A DNA stretch of 64,000 nucleotides from Planctomycetota bacterium (GTDB lineage Bacteria > Planctomycetota > UBA1135 > UBA2386), in assembly GCA_016872675.1 (NCBI GenBank), contig VGZG01000005.1, forward strand, positions 1 through 64,000, written 5' to 3'. Under the pieces are notes generated by a model that worked only from the letters and a program-made list of their open reading frames with translations, was not told the DNA's origin and searched no databases. Shown here piece by piece: positions 1 to 10,183 of this stretch. The translations under genes were made by a program, and so were the position numbers. The stretch's first letter is position 1. Each line of letters starts with the position of its first letter.

Positions 1-213
1 GCGCCCTCGCCGCCAACCGGCGCGCTGCCTTCGCCCGGCGGCGGTTGGCCGCCGGCGGCGTCGCCAGCGACGGGCGCAGGGTCGATCGGAGGAAGGCCGG
101 CAGTGTCGGACTCGTTCACGGGGCGAGCACGATGCGCCCTGCGGACAACGCCGACAAGGCCGCAGCGCGCATTTCCCTTCGCCGCAGCGGGCTGCTTCAA
201 TCGCCGGCCGGTC

Positions 214-1571
<1,358 letters not shown>

Positions 1572-1575
<4 letters not shown>

Positions 1576-2480
1576 GCATGAACTTCGCACGCGAGCAGTC
1601 GCTCTTGCGGCAGAAGCTGCAAGCGAAGGCCTCGCCCGAGCGCGCCGCAGCGCGCAGCGCGCCGTTCGCCGGCGCGATCGCCTTCCTCGGCGTCGCCGAC
1701 GCCGACGTCGCCGCCGCCGCCGAGGCGCTGGCGACGGCGTGGCCGCAGATGGGCCGCGCACAGATGACCGCGTTCGTACGCACGCTGTGGAGCAGCAAGG
1801 TGCACGAGCTGCGCGACGTCGGCGCCCGCCTGCTGGCGCTGCGCGGCGCGCTGCTCGAGCCGGCCGATCTGCCGCTGCTCGAGCAGTTCCTCGGCGACGC
1901 GATCGAAGACGCCGTGCTCGACCGCCTAGCCACCGAAGCGCTCGGCGCGGTCGCCGTCCGCCACAAGAAGGTCTGGAAGGACTTGAAGCGCATGGCGACT
2001 GGCGCGCACAAGGGCCGCCGCCGTGCCGCCGCGCTCGCCGCGCAGAAGCCGCTGCTCGCCGACGCCGAGGCCTTCCCGCGCTTTGGCGAACTGGCCGAGG
2101 CGCTGCTCGCCGACGCCGACACGGCGCTGCACGCCGCCGTCGATGCGACGCTGACGGCCGCCGCCGCCTTGCACCGGGACGCCGTTGCGGCGTTCGCGGC
2201 GCGCCACGGCCGCACGATCGCGCTGCCAAGGCCGACGACCGCGACGCCGGCTGCCGCCGGTGCGCCAACGAAGAAGAAGCCGGCCGTCGTCGTCCCACCC
2301 GCGAAGAAGGCAGCTGCCGCGCCAGCGAAGCCGGTGGCAAAGAAGCCCGCGCCGAAGCAGCCGGTCGCGGGCAAGCTGGTCACTGGCAAGCCGACAACAA
2401 AGAAGCCGGCGAACAAGAAGCCAACCGCGCGACCGACCGGTCGACCGGTCGCCGCGCGCGCCAAGGCCAGGTCGCGCTGA
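1572..2480 (+). CDS. AlkD-like HEAT-repeat DNA alkylation repair protein with basic tail
   Basis: The 302-residue protein has two parts. Residues 1-218 are helical and Ala-rich and resemble the DNA alkylation repair (AlkD/AlkC) HEAT family, including the segment LWSSKVHELRDVGARLLAL. Residues 220-302 are a low-complexity tail of KKPA, KKPT and similar units, like a histone H1 C-terminus. The family flips or excises alkylated bases; the tail presumably adds non-specific DNA binding, which is inference. The ATG overlaps the stop of the cystathionine beta-synthase gene (ATGA), so the two are probably translated from one message. A second ATG two codons on is an equally possible start. Glycosylase activity cannot be confirmed from the sequence alone. 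Confidence 0.65.
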
Positions 2481-2531
2481 CCCGCAGGCCCAGCGCCGGC
2501 CGTGCCGCGCGCCGCGCCCACCCGCATCGCC

Positions 2532-3293
2532 ATGGAGGTCTTCGACACGCACTGCCACCTCGGCCTCGACGGCAAGGCGACGCCCGACGACGAACACGCG
2601 CGCGCCGTCGCTGCCGGCGTGACCGGCATGCTGGTTGTCGGCATCGACGCCGCGACCAGCGCCGCGGCTCGCTCCCTCGCGCGGCTGCCCGGCGTGCGCT
2701 GGAGCGCTGGCCTGCATCCCAACGACGCCAGCCGCTTCGCCGCCGAGTGGCCAGCGATCGCCGAGCTCGCGCGCGACCCGACCTGCTGCGCCATCGGCGA
2801 AACCGGCATGGACTGCTTCCGCGACCGCACGCCGCTCGACCGGCAGGAGCAGAGCCTGCGGGCGCACCTGCAGCTGGCGCGCGAGTTCGGCCTGCCGGTG
2901 ATCTTCCACTGCCGCGACGCCTTCGCGCCGTTGTTCGCCGTGCTGCGTGGCGAGCCGCTGGTGCGCGGCGTCATGCACTGTTTCTCCGGCGGCGTCGACG
3001 AAGCGCGGCAGGCGCTCGACCTGGGACTGTCGCTGTCGTTCGCCGGGCCGCTGACGTACCCGAAGAACGAGGCGCTGCGCGCCGCCGCCGCGTTCGCGCC
3101 GGCCGATCGCGTGCTGGTCGAGACGGACGCGCCGTTCCTGCCGCCACAGAAGCGCCGCGGTCAGCGCAACGAACCGGCCTACGTCGTCGAGACGCTGGCG
3201 ACGCTCGCCGCCGTGCGCGGCATTGCGCTGGCGGACGCGGCGGCCCAGACCTTCGCCAACGCCTGCGCGCTGTTCGTGCGGGCACGCGGCTGA
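2532..3293 (+). CDS. TatD family metal-dependent DNase/hydrolase
   Basis: A TIM-barrel amidohydrolase-type nuclease of 253 residues, the usual TatD length. Metal ligands are visible in order: HxH at residues 7-9 (DTHCHLG), the Glu of GETGMD, His in IFHCRD, His in MHCFSG and Asp in VETDAPF. TatD proteins are 3'-5' exonucleases or related hydrolases acting in DNA quality control. A GTG at 2502 would add ten residues; the ATG at 2532 fits the family N-terminus better. It follows the AlkD-like gene by about 50 bases on the same strand, so co-transcription is likely. It converges on the pilin gene across a hairpin. Confidence 0.9.
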   Translation: MEVFDTHCHLGLDGKATPDDEHARAVAAGVTGMLVVGIDAATSAAARSLARLPGVRWSAGLHPNDASRFAAEWPAIAELARDPTCCAIGETGMDCFRDRTPLDRQEQSLRAHLQLAREFGLPVIFHCRDAFAPLFAVLRGEPLVRGVMHCFSGGVDEARQALDLGLSLSFAGPLTYPKNEALRAAAAFAPADRVLVETDAPFLPPQKRRGQRNEPAYVVETLATLAAVRGIALADAAAQTFANACALFVRARG

Positions 3294-3314
3294 GGCAGAC
3301 TGGCCCGGAAACGC

Positions 3315-3349
3315 CGCAACCCCGCCGCGCGGAGCGCGACGAGGTTGCG
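3315..3349. terminator. Bipartite hairpin between convergent genes
   Basis: An outer stem CGCAACC/GGTTGCG (3315-3321 with 3343-3349) encloses an inner stem CGCGC/GCGCG (3326-3330 with 3334-3338) around a GGA loop. It lies between the stop of the TatD gene and the stop of the convergent pilin gene, where a bidirectional terminator is expected. There is no clear U-tract on either side. Confidence 0.5.
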
Positions 3350-3387
3350 TCACGATCGGTCGCAGCGATCGCTCGCCGCAGCGCTGA

Positions 3388-4131
3388 TCAGTTGGTGACG
3401 ATCCAGGTGTTGTTGTCTTCGCCGGTCGTGCCTGGGCGGCCGGCCGTCGGCGTGTTCATCACGCCCAGCGGGTCCGGCGCGGTAGCCTGGCTGTCGAACG
3501 CGGCGTCCCACGCTGGAACCGTCGTGGCGCCGCTGTACTGCGTCGCCGTCGCCATCGTGGCGAGAACGTCACCCGTCTGGTTGACGAAGAACGTGCGCTT
3601 GCCCGTGCTGCCGTACGCCTGCGGCCAGGCATAGCAGCACCACATCGACTCGCAGTTCGACGCGCCGACCACGCCGGCAGCGAAGCCGCCACCGACGCCG
3701 GTCTGGGCCTGAACCGACTCGTTGAGGCCGGTCGACGTAGCGTTCGGCAGGAACATGGCGAAGTGGTAGCCCGAGCGGGTGACAACCGTGAGGCCGCCGA
3801 TCTGGGGCACCGACAGCGTGCCGAACGACTGCGAGAGCACCGGCGGGTTGATGCGGACGTTCGCAGCGCCGCCGCGGACGTAGGCGACGCCGGACAATTC
3901 GGCGAAGCAGCCGTACTCACCGGCGCCGTTGCCGTTCTCGTCGATGATGCCCGACGCCTGGCACTGGGCCTGGGCCGAGACGATGTTCTTCATCGTCGCG
4001 ATCGCCGACGACTCGTTGGCGTTCAGACGCGCGCTGAGGAGGTTCGGGATCGCGATCGACGCAATGATGGCGATGATCGCGACGACGATCATCAGCTCGA
4101 TGAGGGTGAAGCCTTGTTCCCGCTTGGACAT
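3388..4131 (-). CDS. Type IV pilin / type II pseudopilin
   Basis: The 247-residue product begins MSKREQG then FTLIELMIVVAIIAIIASIAIP, the hallmark class III prepilin leader. Cleavage by prepilin peptidase falls after Gly7, leaving Phe1 and Glu5 in the mature form. The hydrophobic helix is followed by a globular domain of about 200 residues with scattered cysteines, including a WCC motif near the middle of the C-terminal half, and a fibre-type Gly/Thr-rich end. The ATG at 4131 has GGAG nine bases upstream; an upstream in-frame start would bury the leader and is rejected. It is the last gene of the pilT-pilB-pilC-TPR run, 82 bases after the TPR gene. Whether it is a major pilin or a GspG-like pseudopilin cannot be told. 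Confidence 0.9.
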   Translation of the reverse strand: MSKREQGFTLIELMIVVAIIAIIASIAIPNLLSARLNANESSAIATMKNIVSAQAQCQASGIIDENGNGAGEYGCFAELSGVAYVRGGAANVRINPPVLSQSFGTLSVPQIGGLTVVTRSGYHFAMFLPNATSTGLNESVQAQTGVGGGFAAGVVGASNCESMWCCYAWPQAYGSTGKRTFFVNQTGDVLATMATATQYSGATTVPAWDAAFDSQATAPDPLGVMNTPTAGRPGTTGEDNNTWIVTN

Positions 4132-4213
4132 CTGAGTTTCTCCGTGACTGGTGTCGTATTGCAGTCGCCGATGTGGCGGCCGCGATCCATTCCCTTCCAT
4201 CCCTCGGATGCCT

Positions 4214-5101
4214 TCAGCGCGCCGGAGCGGCCAGTTCGGCATCTGAAACCATCTGGAATCGCGTGTTCGCGGCGACCGCCGACCAAACGTCCGCTTCTTC
4301 CCGAAGCAGCCGCTTCACCTCGGCCGGCAGGGCCGCGCTCGCGCGCTCTAAGAGGTCAAGACCGCTATCGACCTCGCCGCGCTCGAGCTTTAGCACGGCG
4401 AGAAAATAGTCGGAAATTGGTTCCTCACAAGCGGTTGCAGCAAGCGCGGCAGCGGCAGGCTGCTTGGCGCCGAGCGCCGCGAGCGCCAGCGCGGCCGCGA
4501 GCCGTTCGGCCGGCTGCGCCGCCGGATCGGCGATCACGCTCTCGAGCAACGCCGTCGCCTCGCTGACACGGCCGAGTTGGCGCAGCGCGCCGGCCTCGGC
4601 GAGTTGCCGCTGGCGGCCGAAGCGCTGGTCAAGATTGCGGCCGTGCGCGCCGAGCGCGGCGAGCGCCGCGCCGGCGTCGCCGGCCTGGGCCAGCATACGG
4701 GCCTCGTTGAAGGCCAGCACATCGCGCTGCTCCTCCGTGCAGTCAACGCAGGCACGCGCACGGCGGTACTCGGCTGCGGCGGTCGCGTAGTCGCCGCGCA
4801 GCATGGCGGCAAAGCCCTGGAACTCAGCGGTGACCGCCAGGCCCGGCTGCAGGCTCTCGGCGTCAACCAGATAGCGCTCGGCCGTTGCGACCAGTTCGGC
4901 TCGTGCCAAGAGCGGCACGCCGTCCTTGTCGCTCTCCGGCATGCGGTGCGCGAAGCGCAATTGCACGTCGGCGCTGCTCAGTAGCGTCATGACGTCGATC
5001 TGGTCGTCGACGCGCCAACTCGACCAGGCGAGCCCGGCGACCAGGGCGGCGGCAGGGCCGTAGAGCGCGAACCGGCGGCGGATGGCGTTCATGGGGTGCA
5101 T
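4214..5101 (-). CDS. Membrane-anchored tetratricopeptide-like protein
   Basis: A 295-residue protein with one N-terminal hydrophobic segment (about residues 12-28, ALYGPAAALVAGLAW) followed by a helical, Ala/Leu-rich region with TPR-like helix pairs, such as LRGDYATAAAEYRRA and LERGEVDSGLDLLERA. A Cys pair (ACVDC) sits near the middle. I recognise no specific family. Its place between pilC and the pilin suggests a periplasmic helper in pilus or secretion assembly; TPR proteins of that kind (PilF, PilW) help secretin or pilus assembly, but no direct homology is claimed. The start could be either of two Met codons three apart (5101 or 5092). Confidence 0.6.
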   Translation of the reverse strand: MHPMNAIRRRFALYGPAAALVAGLAWSSWRVDDQIDVMTLLSSADVQLRFAHRMPESDKDGVPLLARAELVATAERYLVDAESLQPGLAVTAEFQGFAAMLRGDYATAAAEYRRARACVDCTEEQRDVLAFNEARMLAQAGDAGAALAALGAHGRNLDQRFGRQRQLAEAGALRQLGRVSEATALLESVIADPAAQPAERLAAALALAALGAKQPAAAALAATACEEPISDYFLAVLKLERGEVDSGLDLLERASAALPAEVKRLLREEADVWSAVAANTRFQMVSDAELAAPAR

Positions 5102-5146
5102 CCCCCATCGGTCGCGCGCCGCTCCCGGCTTGAAAACGGCCGAGAC

Positions 5147-6391
5147 TCAGCCGCCGGCCAGCTTCTCCTGCAGCTTGAAGATCGGCAGGAACACCGCGAG
5201 AACGATGCCGCCGACGATCACGCCCATGACCGAGATCAGGATCGGCTCGATCAACGCAGTCAGGCCCTTGACCTCGGCCTCGACCTGCTGGTCGTAGAAT
5301 TCGGCGATCTTCTCGAGCAGCGTGTCGAGCGCGCCCGAGCGCTCGCCGATCGACATCATCTTGACGACCATAGGCGGGAAGATCGTCGAATCTGCGAACG
5401 GATCTGACAGGCTGTCGCCGTTGCGCACGCTGTCACGGGCGCCGTCGACAACGTTGGAGATCACCAGGTTGCCAGATGTGTCAGAGACGATCTCCATCGC
5501 GCCGAGGATCGGCACGCCGCTCTTGATGAGAGTCGAGAACGTCCGAGCAAAGCGGGACAGCGCGACCTTCTTGAACAGCACGCCGAACACCGGTAGCCGC
5601 AAGATGAAGCTGTCACGGACGTAGGCGCCCTTCGGCGTCTTGCAGACGGCCTTCAGCGCGAAGAAGGCGCCGACCATCGCGCCAAACATCAGGTACCAGA
5701 AGTCGCGCATGAAGAACGCGATGTCCATGATCAGCACCGTCAGCGCCGGCAGTTCGACTTCGAGCGACTCGAAGACCGACTTGAACGACGGCACAATGAC
5801 GATCATCAGGAACGAAGCGATGGCGACAACTAGGAAGAGCGAGACGACCGGGTAGGTCATCGCCGACTTGATCTCGCCGCGCAGCCGCGCGCTCGCCTCC
5901 AGATACTCTGCGAGACGCGTGAGGATGTTGTCGAGCTGGCCCGACGCCTCGCCGGCGCGGATCATGCTGACATAGATGTGCGAGAAGATTGCCTTGTGGC
6001 ACTCGAGGGCTCTCGACAGGTCCGAGCCCGACCGGATGTCGCTGACGACGCGGTCGAGGCAGAAGGCGAAGCCGGGATTTTCGGCCTGCTCGGCCAGGAT
6101 CTCGAGCGCCTCCAACATCGGGATGCCGGCGCCGAGCATCGTGGCGAGTTGGCGCGTGAACACCTCGAGTTCGCCCTTGCGGCACGACGAACGCTTGGCG
6201 CGGCCCCTCTTGGAGTCCTTGCCGCCGCCGCCGAACAGCGCGAGCAAGCCACTGGACTTCGTCACCTCGATCGGCTGCAGGTTGCGTCGTCGCAGGTCGG
6301 CAACCACATCGGCCTGCGTGCGGGCCGTGACCGACCCCTTCACCACCTTGCCGGCGGCATCCCTGGCCTCGAACTTGAACTTCGTCGTCAT
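5147..6391 (-). CDS. pilC: Type IV pilus / type II secretion platform protein PilC (GspF family)
   Basis: At 414 residues it matches the family length. It has two repeated GspF domains and three membrane spans: TYPVVSLFLVVAIASFLM after the first domain, a span near DFWYLMFGAMVGAFFAL, and one at the C-terminus (LISVMGVIVGGIVLAVFL). The N-terminal segment FKFEARDAAGKVVKGSV is typical of PilC/GspF. It is the inner-membrane platform that couples the PilB and PilT motors to pilin polymerisation. It lies 54 bases downstream of pilB and 45 bases upstream of the TPR gene, in one apparent operon. Confidence 0.95.
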   Translation of the reverse strand: MTTKFKFEARDAAGKVVKGSVTARTQADVVADLRRRNLQPIEVTKSSGLLALFGGGGKDSKRGRAKRSSCRKGELEVFTRQLATMLGAGIPMLEALEILAEQAENPGFAFCLDRVVSDIRSGSDLSRALECHKAIFSHIYVSMIRAGEASGQLDNILTRLAEYLEASARLRGEIKSAMTYPVVSLFLVVAIASFLMIVIVPSFKSVFESLEVELPALTVLIMDIAFFMRDFWYLMFGAMVGAFFALKAVCKTPKGAYVRDSFILRLPVFGVLFKKVALSRFARTFSTLIKSGVPILGAMEIVSDTSGNLVISNVVDGARDSVRNGDSLSDPFADSTIFPPMVVKMMSIGERSGALDTLLEKIAEFYDQQVEAEVKGLTALIEPILISVMGVIVGGIVLAVFLPIFKLQEKLAGG

Positions 6392-6445
6392 GGTCCCCGT
6401 CCCGTTGCTTGGTCCTCGCCCGCGGCGCGCGCCACGCGGCGGGCG

Positions 6446-8152
6446 TCAGTCCGCCATCGTCTGGGCCTCGATCTCCTGCAGACTGGTCTTGCCGCGCGCG
6501 GCGTTGAGCAGCCCGCAGCGGCGCAGCGTCAGCATGCCCTCGGCGAGGGCCCGCTTCTTGATGTCCGTCAGGTGCGCGCGCTCGACGACCATGCGGCGGA
6601 TCTGCTCCGTCATGCGCATCGTCTCCAGCAGCGCGAACCGGCCCCTGTAGCCGCCGGTGCAGCGCGGGCAGCCGACGGGCTCGTAGAGCTCGATCGGCTG
6701 CGCGAGGTCCGCCTCGGTGTAGCCCAGGCGCAGCAGCGCGTCCTTGGGCAGCTCGATGCGGCGCTTGCACTGCGGGCAAAGCTTGCGCGCGAGGCGCTGG
6801 GCCGCGATCAGTAGCGTCGAGCTGGCGACCATGAACGGGTCCATTCCCATGTCGACCATGCGCGTCACCGTGGACGGCGCGTCGTTGGTGTGCAGCGTGC
6901 TCAGCACCTGGTGGCCGGTGAGCGCCGCCTTGACGGCGATCTCCAGCGTCTCCTGGTCGCGGATCTCGCCTAGCAGCACCACGTCGGGGTCCTGGCGCAG
7001 GATCGACCGCAGCGCCGCGCCAAACGTCAGGCCTGCCTTGACGTTGACCGGCACCTGATTGATGCCCTCGAGCTGGTACTCGACCGGATCCTCGACCGTG
7101 ACGAGGTTGATGTCCGGCGAGGCGATGTGTTTGACCGCCGCGTACAGCGTCGTCGACTTGCCAGAGCCGGTCGGACCGGTGACGAGGATCATGCCGTAGG
7201 GCTGTGCACAGGCCCACAGGTAGTCATCCATGCACTTCGGCTCGAAGCCGAGGCCCTTGATGTCGAGCGCGATGTTGCCCGTGTCCAGGATGCGGAAGAC
7301 CGTCTTCTCGCCCCAGATCACCGGCAGGATGGACACGCGGAAGTCGACCGCCTTCTTGCCCATCTTCATCTGGAACTTGCCGTCCTGCGGCTTGCGCTTC
7401 TCGGCGATGTCCAACTTGGACATGATCTTGATGCGCGAGGTGATGTTGTTCTGCATGCGCTTGGGCAGCGTCATCGCCTCGAACATCGCTCCGTCCTTGC
7501 GGAAGCGCACGACCACCTTCTTCTCGAACGGCTCGATGTGGACGTCCGACGCGCCGGCGTTGCACGCATCCAGGATCATCTTGTTGACCAACTTGACGAT
7601 CGGCGAGTCCTCGTCGGAGATCGCCGACAGGTCCGTGGTTTCCTCCTCGAGATCCGCCTCCTTGAGCTCGACGTCCGCGCCGTCAAACGTGCCGATCAAG
7701 CCGTCGACCGACTCGGCCTCCTTCTGATAGCCCTTGCTGCGGCTCTTCTCGATCTCCTCCGCCGTGCTGACCACGAGACGGAGCTGGCACCCGGTGATGA
7801 TCCGGATGTCATCGAGCTTGAGGACGTCGAAAGGATTAGCGACCGCGATCGTGATCAGCGCGCCGATCTTGTCGACCGGGAAGACGCCGTATTCGCGCGC
7901 CACGTCCTCGGGCACCGACTCGAGCACCTCCTTGTTGACCTGCGTCTTGGCGAGGTCGATCGGCGGCACATTGGCTGCGCGCGCGATGAGCGCGACGAGC
8001 TCGTGCTCGGTCGCAACTCCACGCTGCACCAGCACCTCGGTGAACGGGCGCTTCTGCGCGATCGACTCGGCGACCAGGGTGTCGCCGGTCGCGGCGTCGA
8101 AGCGGCCCGCCTTCTCAAGGATGCCGCGCAGCTTCTTGGCGAACTGCGACAT
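6446..8152 (-). CDS. pilB: Type IV pilus extension / secretion ATPase PilB (GspE family)
   Basis: A 568-residue GspE-type hexameric ATPase. In order it has an N-terminal MshEN-like domain (about 1-150), the N2 domain, Walker A GPTGSGKS (326-333), Walker B VVLLGEIRD (391-399) and a tetracysteine zinc site (C459, C462, C495, C498). The zinc site separates PilB/GspE from PilT, which lacks it. It powers pilin assembly at the cytoplasmic face of PilC. It starts two bases after the pilT stop, which implies coupled translation. Confidence 0.95.
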   Translation of the reverse strand: MSQFAKKLRGILEKAGRFDAATGDTLVAESIAQKRPFTEVLVQRGVATEHELVALIARAANVPPIDLAKTQVNKEVLESVPEDVAREYGVFPVDKIGALITIAVANPFDVLKLDDIRIITGCQLRLVVSTAEEIEKSRSKGYQKEAESVDGLIGTFDGADVELKEADLEEETTDLSAISDEDSPIVKLVNKMILDACNAGASDVHIEPFEKKVVVRFRKDGAMFEAMTLPKRMQNNITSRIKIMSKLDIAEKRKPQDGKFQMKMGKKAVDFRVSILPVIWGEKTVFRILDTGNIALDIKGLGFEPKCMDDYLWACAQPYGMILVTGPTGSGKSTTLYAAVKHIASPDINLVTVEDPVEYQLEGINQVPVNVKAGLTFGAALRSILRQDPDVVLLGEIRDQETLEIAVKAALTGHQVLSTLHTNDAPSTVTRMVDMGMDPFMVASSTLLIAAQRLARKLCPQCKRRIELPKDALLRLGYTEADLAQPIELYEPVGCPRCTGGYRGRFALLETMRMTEQIRRMVVERAHLTDIKKRALAEGMLTLRRCGLLNAARGKTSLQEIEAQTMAD

Positions 8153-8154
8153 GA

Positions 8155-9264
8155 TCAGCGCACCGGCCTGCGGGCCATCGACAGCGCGGCGACGCCCGCA
8201 CGCGAACGCTCCATGAGCCGGTTGAATTCAGCCTCGTCGGCCGTGTGCTCCAGGGCGTCTTCGTAGCTGATCGTGCCGTTGCGGCAGAGCTCGAACAGCG
8301 ACTGATTCATCGTGCGCATGCCGGCGGCGCCGCCGGTCTGCACGATCGACATGAGCTGGTGCGCCTTGTTGTCGCGGATCAGCGCCCGGATCGCCGGGTT
8401 GACGATCATGACCTCGGCGGCCAGCGCGCGGCCCCTGCCGTGCATGCGCGGCACGAGCTGCTGGCAGACAACGGCCTGCAGCGTGAACGACAGCATCGTG
8501 CGGATCTGCTGCTGCTGGTGCGCCGGAAAGACGTCGACGATGCGGTTGACGGTCTGCTGCACGTCGGAAGTGTGCAGCGTGGCGAACGTCAGGTGGCCCG
8601 TCTCGGCGAGCGTCAGCGCCGCCTCGATCGTCTCGAGGTCGCGCATCTCGCCCACCAGCACGACGTCCGGGTCCTGGCGCAGCACCGACTTGAGAGCCTT
8701 CTCGAAGCCGTGCGTGTCGCCGCCGACCTCGCGTTGGTTGACGAGACACCCCTTGTTGCGGTGCAAAAACTCGATCGGATCCTCGATCGTGACGATGTGG
8801 CTCTGCCGGGTCTCGTTGATGTAGTTGACCATCGACGCGAGCGTCGTCGACTTGCCCGCGCCGGTCGCGCCGGTACAGAGCACAAGGCCGCGCGGCAGGT
8901 TGCAGATCGACTCGCAGACCTTCGCCGGCAGACCGATCGTCTCGAAGTTGTAGACCTCGAACGGGATGACGCGGAGCACGGCAGCGACCGTGCCGCGCTG
9001 CAGGAACGCATTGGTGCGGAAGCGGCCGAGGTTGCTGACGCCGAACGAGAAGTCGAGTTCGAGGTTCTTCTCGAACTTGGCGACCTGGTCGACGCTCAGC
9101 ACGGAGTAGACGAGCTTCTTCGTCGCCTCGGGCATCAGCGGCTCGTAGTCCGTGTCGACGAGCTTGCCGTCGATGCGGATCTTGGGCGGCGAACCCACCG
9201 AAAGATGGAGGTCGGAACCGCCCCGCTGAACCATGAGGTTCAGCAGTTCTTCCATCGAGACCAT
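8155..9264 (-). CDS. pilT: Twitching motility retraction ATPase PilT
   Basis: The 369-residue product has the PilT N-terminus (MEELLNLMVQRGGSDLHLSVG), Walker A TGATGAGKST (131-140), Walker B VVLVGEMRD and the C-terminal AIRALIRD element, the PilT hallmark usually written AIRNLIRE. It depolymerises pili, so the system is likely to retract and is more than a plain type II secretion system. The ATG at 9264 has GGAG about ten bases upstream; a longer upstream frame is rejected. It heads the pilT-pilB-pilC-TPR-pilin run. Confidence 0.93.
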   Translation of the reverse strand: MVSMEELLNLMVQRGGSDLHLSVGSPPKIRIDGKLVDTDYEPLMPEATKKLVYSVLSVDQVAKFEKNLELDFSFGVSNLGRFRTNAFLQRGTVAAVLRVIPFEVYNFETIGLPAKVCESICNLPRGLVLCTGATGAGKSTTLASMVNYINETRQSHIVTIEDPIEFLHRNKGCLVNQREVGGDTHGFEKALKSVLRQDPDVVLVGEMRDLETIEAALTLAETGHLTFATLHTSDVQQTVNRIVDVFPAHQQQQIRTMLSFTLQAVVCQQLVPRMHGRGRALAAEVMIVNPAIRALIRDNKAHQLMSIVQTGGAAGMRTMNQSLFELCRNGTISYEDALEHTADEAEFNRLMERSRAGVAALSMARRPVR

Positions 9265-9397
9265 GCGCGTCGCTCCTGAGTCGCCCGACCGGAAGGGTCG
9301 GACGTCCGCTGGTATCGACGGAAAGGGCCTCGCGCATTGAGGTGGGCGTCCCCGAGGCGCTACGGCCCCGCAGTCGGTCGGCAACGACCGATGCCAC

Positions 9398-9463
9398 CGG
9401 CGCCGCCCTGATCGGCGGCGCCGAGGCGCAGGAGCCTGGATCACGGGCGCGCGTCAGCGCGCC
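9398..9463 (-). terminator. Two GC hairpins between the OmpA-like gene and pilT
   Basis: Two perfect inverted repeats follow the OmpA-like stop codon: GGCGCGC/GCGCGCC (9446-9452 with 9457-9463) and CGGCGCCGCC/GGCGGCGCCG (9398-9407 with 9414-9423). They probably end the upstream transcript, so pilT would be read from a promoter in the remaining spacer down to 9265. No strong U-run is present. Confidence 0.5.
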
Positions 9464-9485
9464 TACCGTTACTCGCAGCGGGCGG

Positions 9486-10124
9486 TCAGATCTGCTCGCC
9501 GACGACGACCTCGACGCGGCGGTTCTGCGCCTTCGTCGTGGCGTCGCGCGGGTCGTACTCGCCGTAGCCGACAATCACGATCGACGAGGCCGGCACGCCC
9601 TGCTGGATGAGGAAGCTGGCGACCGCGTCCGCGCGCAGCGCCGACAGGTGACGGTTGCTGGTGAACTGATCCTTCGTCCTGCTGATCGGGTCCGTGTCGG
9701 TGTGGCCCTCGACGTAGAGACGCTTGCCGGCAAACTGGCCTTTCAGCACGCCCGCGACCTTGCGCAGCACCGTGTGCGAGCCGTCGAGCAGCTTGGTGCT
9801 GCCCGAATTGAACGTCACCGAGTTCTCGACGCCAATGCTGACGCGGCCACGCACGTAACGAGCCTCGGCGCCCTCGCCAAGCTCCTTGTTGATCTCGGCG
9901 AGCATCGAGCTGTTGTCAGGCCTCTGCGTCGAGGCGTCGACCGGGGCGGCGGGGGCGCGCGCCTGCAGGTCCTGGTTCTCGCCGCGCAGGCGAGCGTTGT
10001 CGCCGCTGAGCTCGCGGATGCGCTCGTCGCGCTCGCGGAGCATGTCCTGGTAGCGCGTCGTGCAGCTCGTCGACAGCGACGCGAGGATGAGCGAAAGGAA
10101 GAGGATGGACTTACGGATGAACAT
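9486..10124 (-). CDS. OmpA-family peptidoglycan-binding lipoprotein-like protein
   Basis: A 212-residue protein with a hydrophobic N-terminus, a short coiled coil (about 25-57, RERDERIRELSGDNARLRG) and a C-terminal OmpA/MotB domain (about 95-210) with VEGHTDTDP and NRRVEV. Cys21 could be lipidated, but the box before it (LSTSC) lacks Leu at -3. This is the Pal/OmpA type of outer-membrane-to-wall tether. The ATG at 10124 is preceded by GGGAGG. It lies just downstream of prepilin peptidase and may share its transcript. Confidence 0.88.
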   Translation of the reverse strand: MFIRKSILFLSLILASLSTSCTTRYQDMLRERDERIRELSGDNARLRGENQDLQARAPAAPVDASTQRPDNSSMLAEINKELGEGAEARYVRGRVSIGVENSVTFNSGSTKLLDGSHTVLRKVAGVLKGQFAGKRLYVEGHTDTDPISRTKDQFTSNRHLSALRADAVASFLIQQGVPASSIVIVGYGEYDPRDATTKAQNRRVEVVVGEQI

Positions 10125-10183
10125 GGAGCCTCCCAGCGAAACGGACCGATCCGAGAAAAGGGTTGGTTGGATTGGAATAGGGA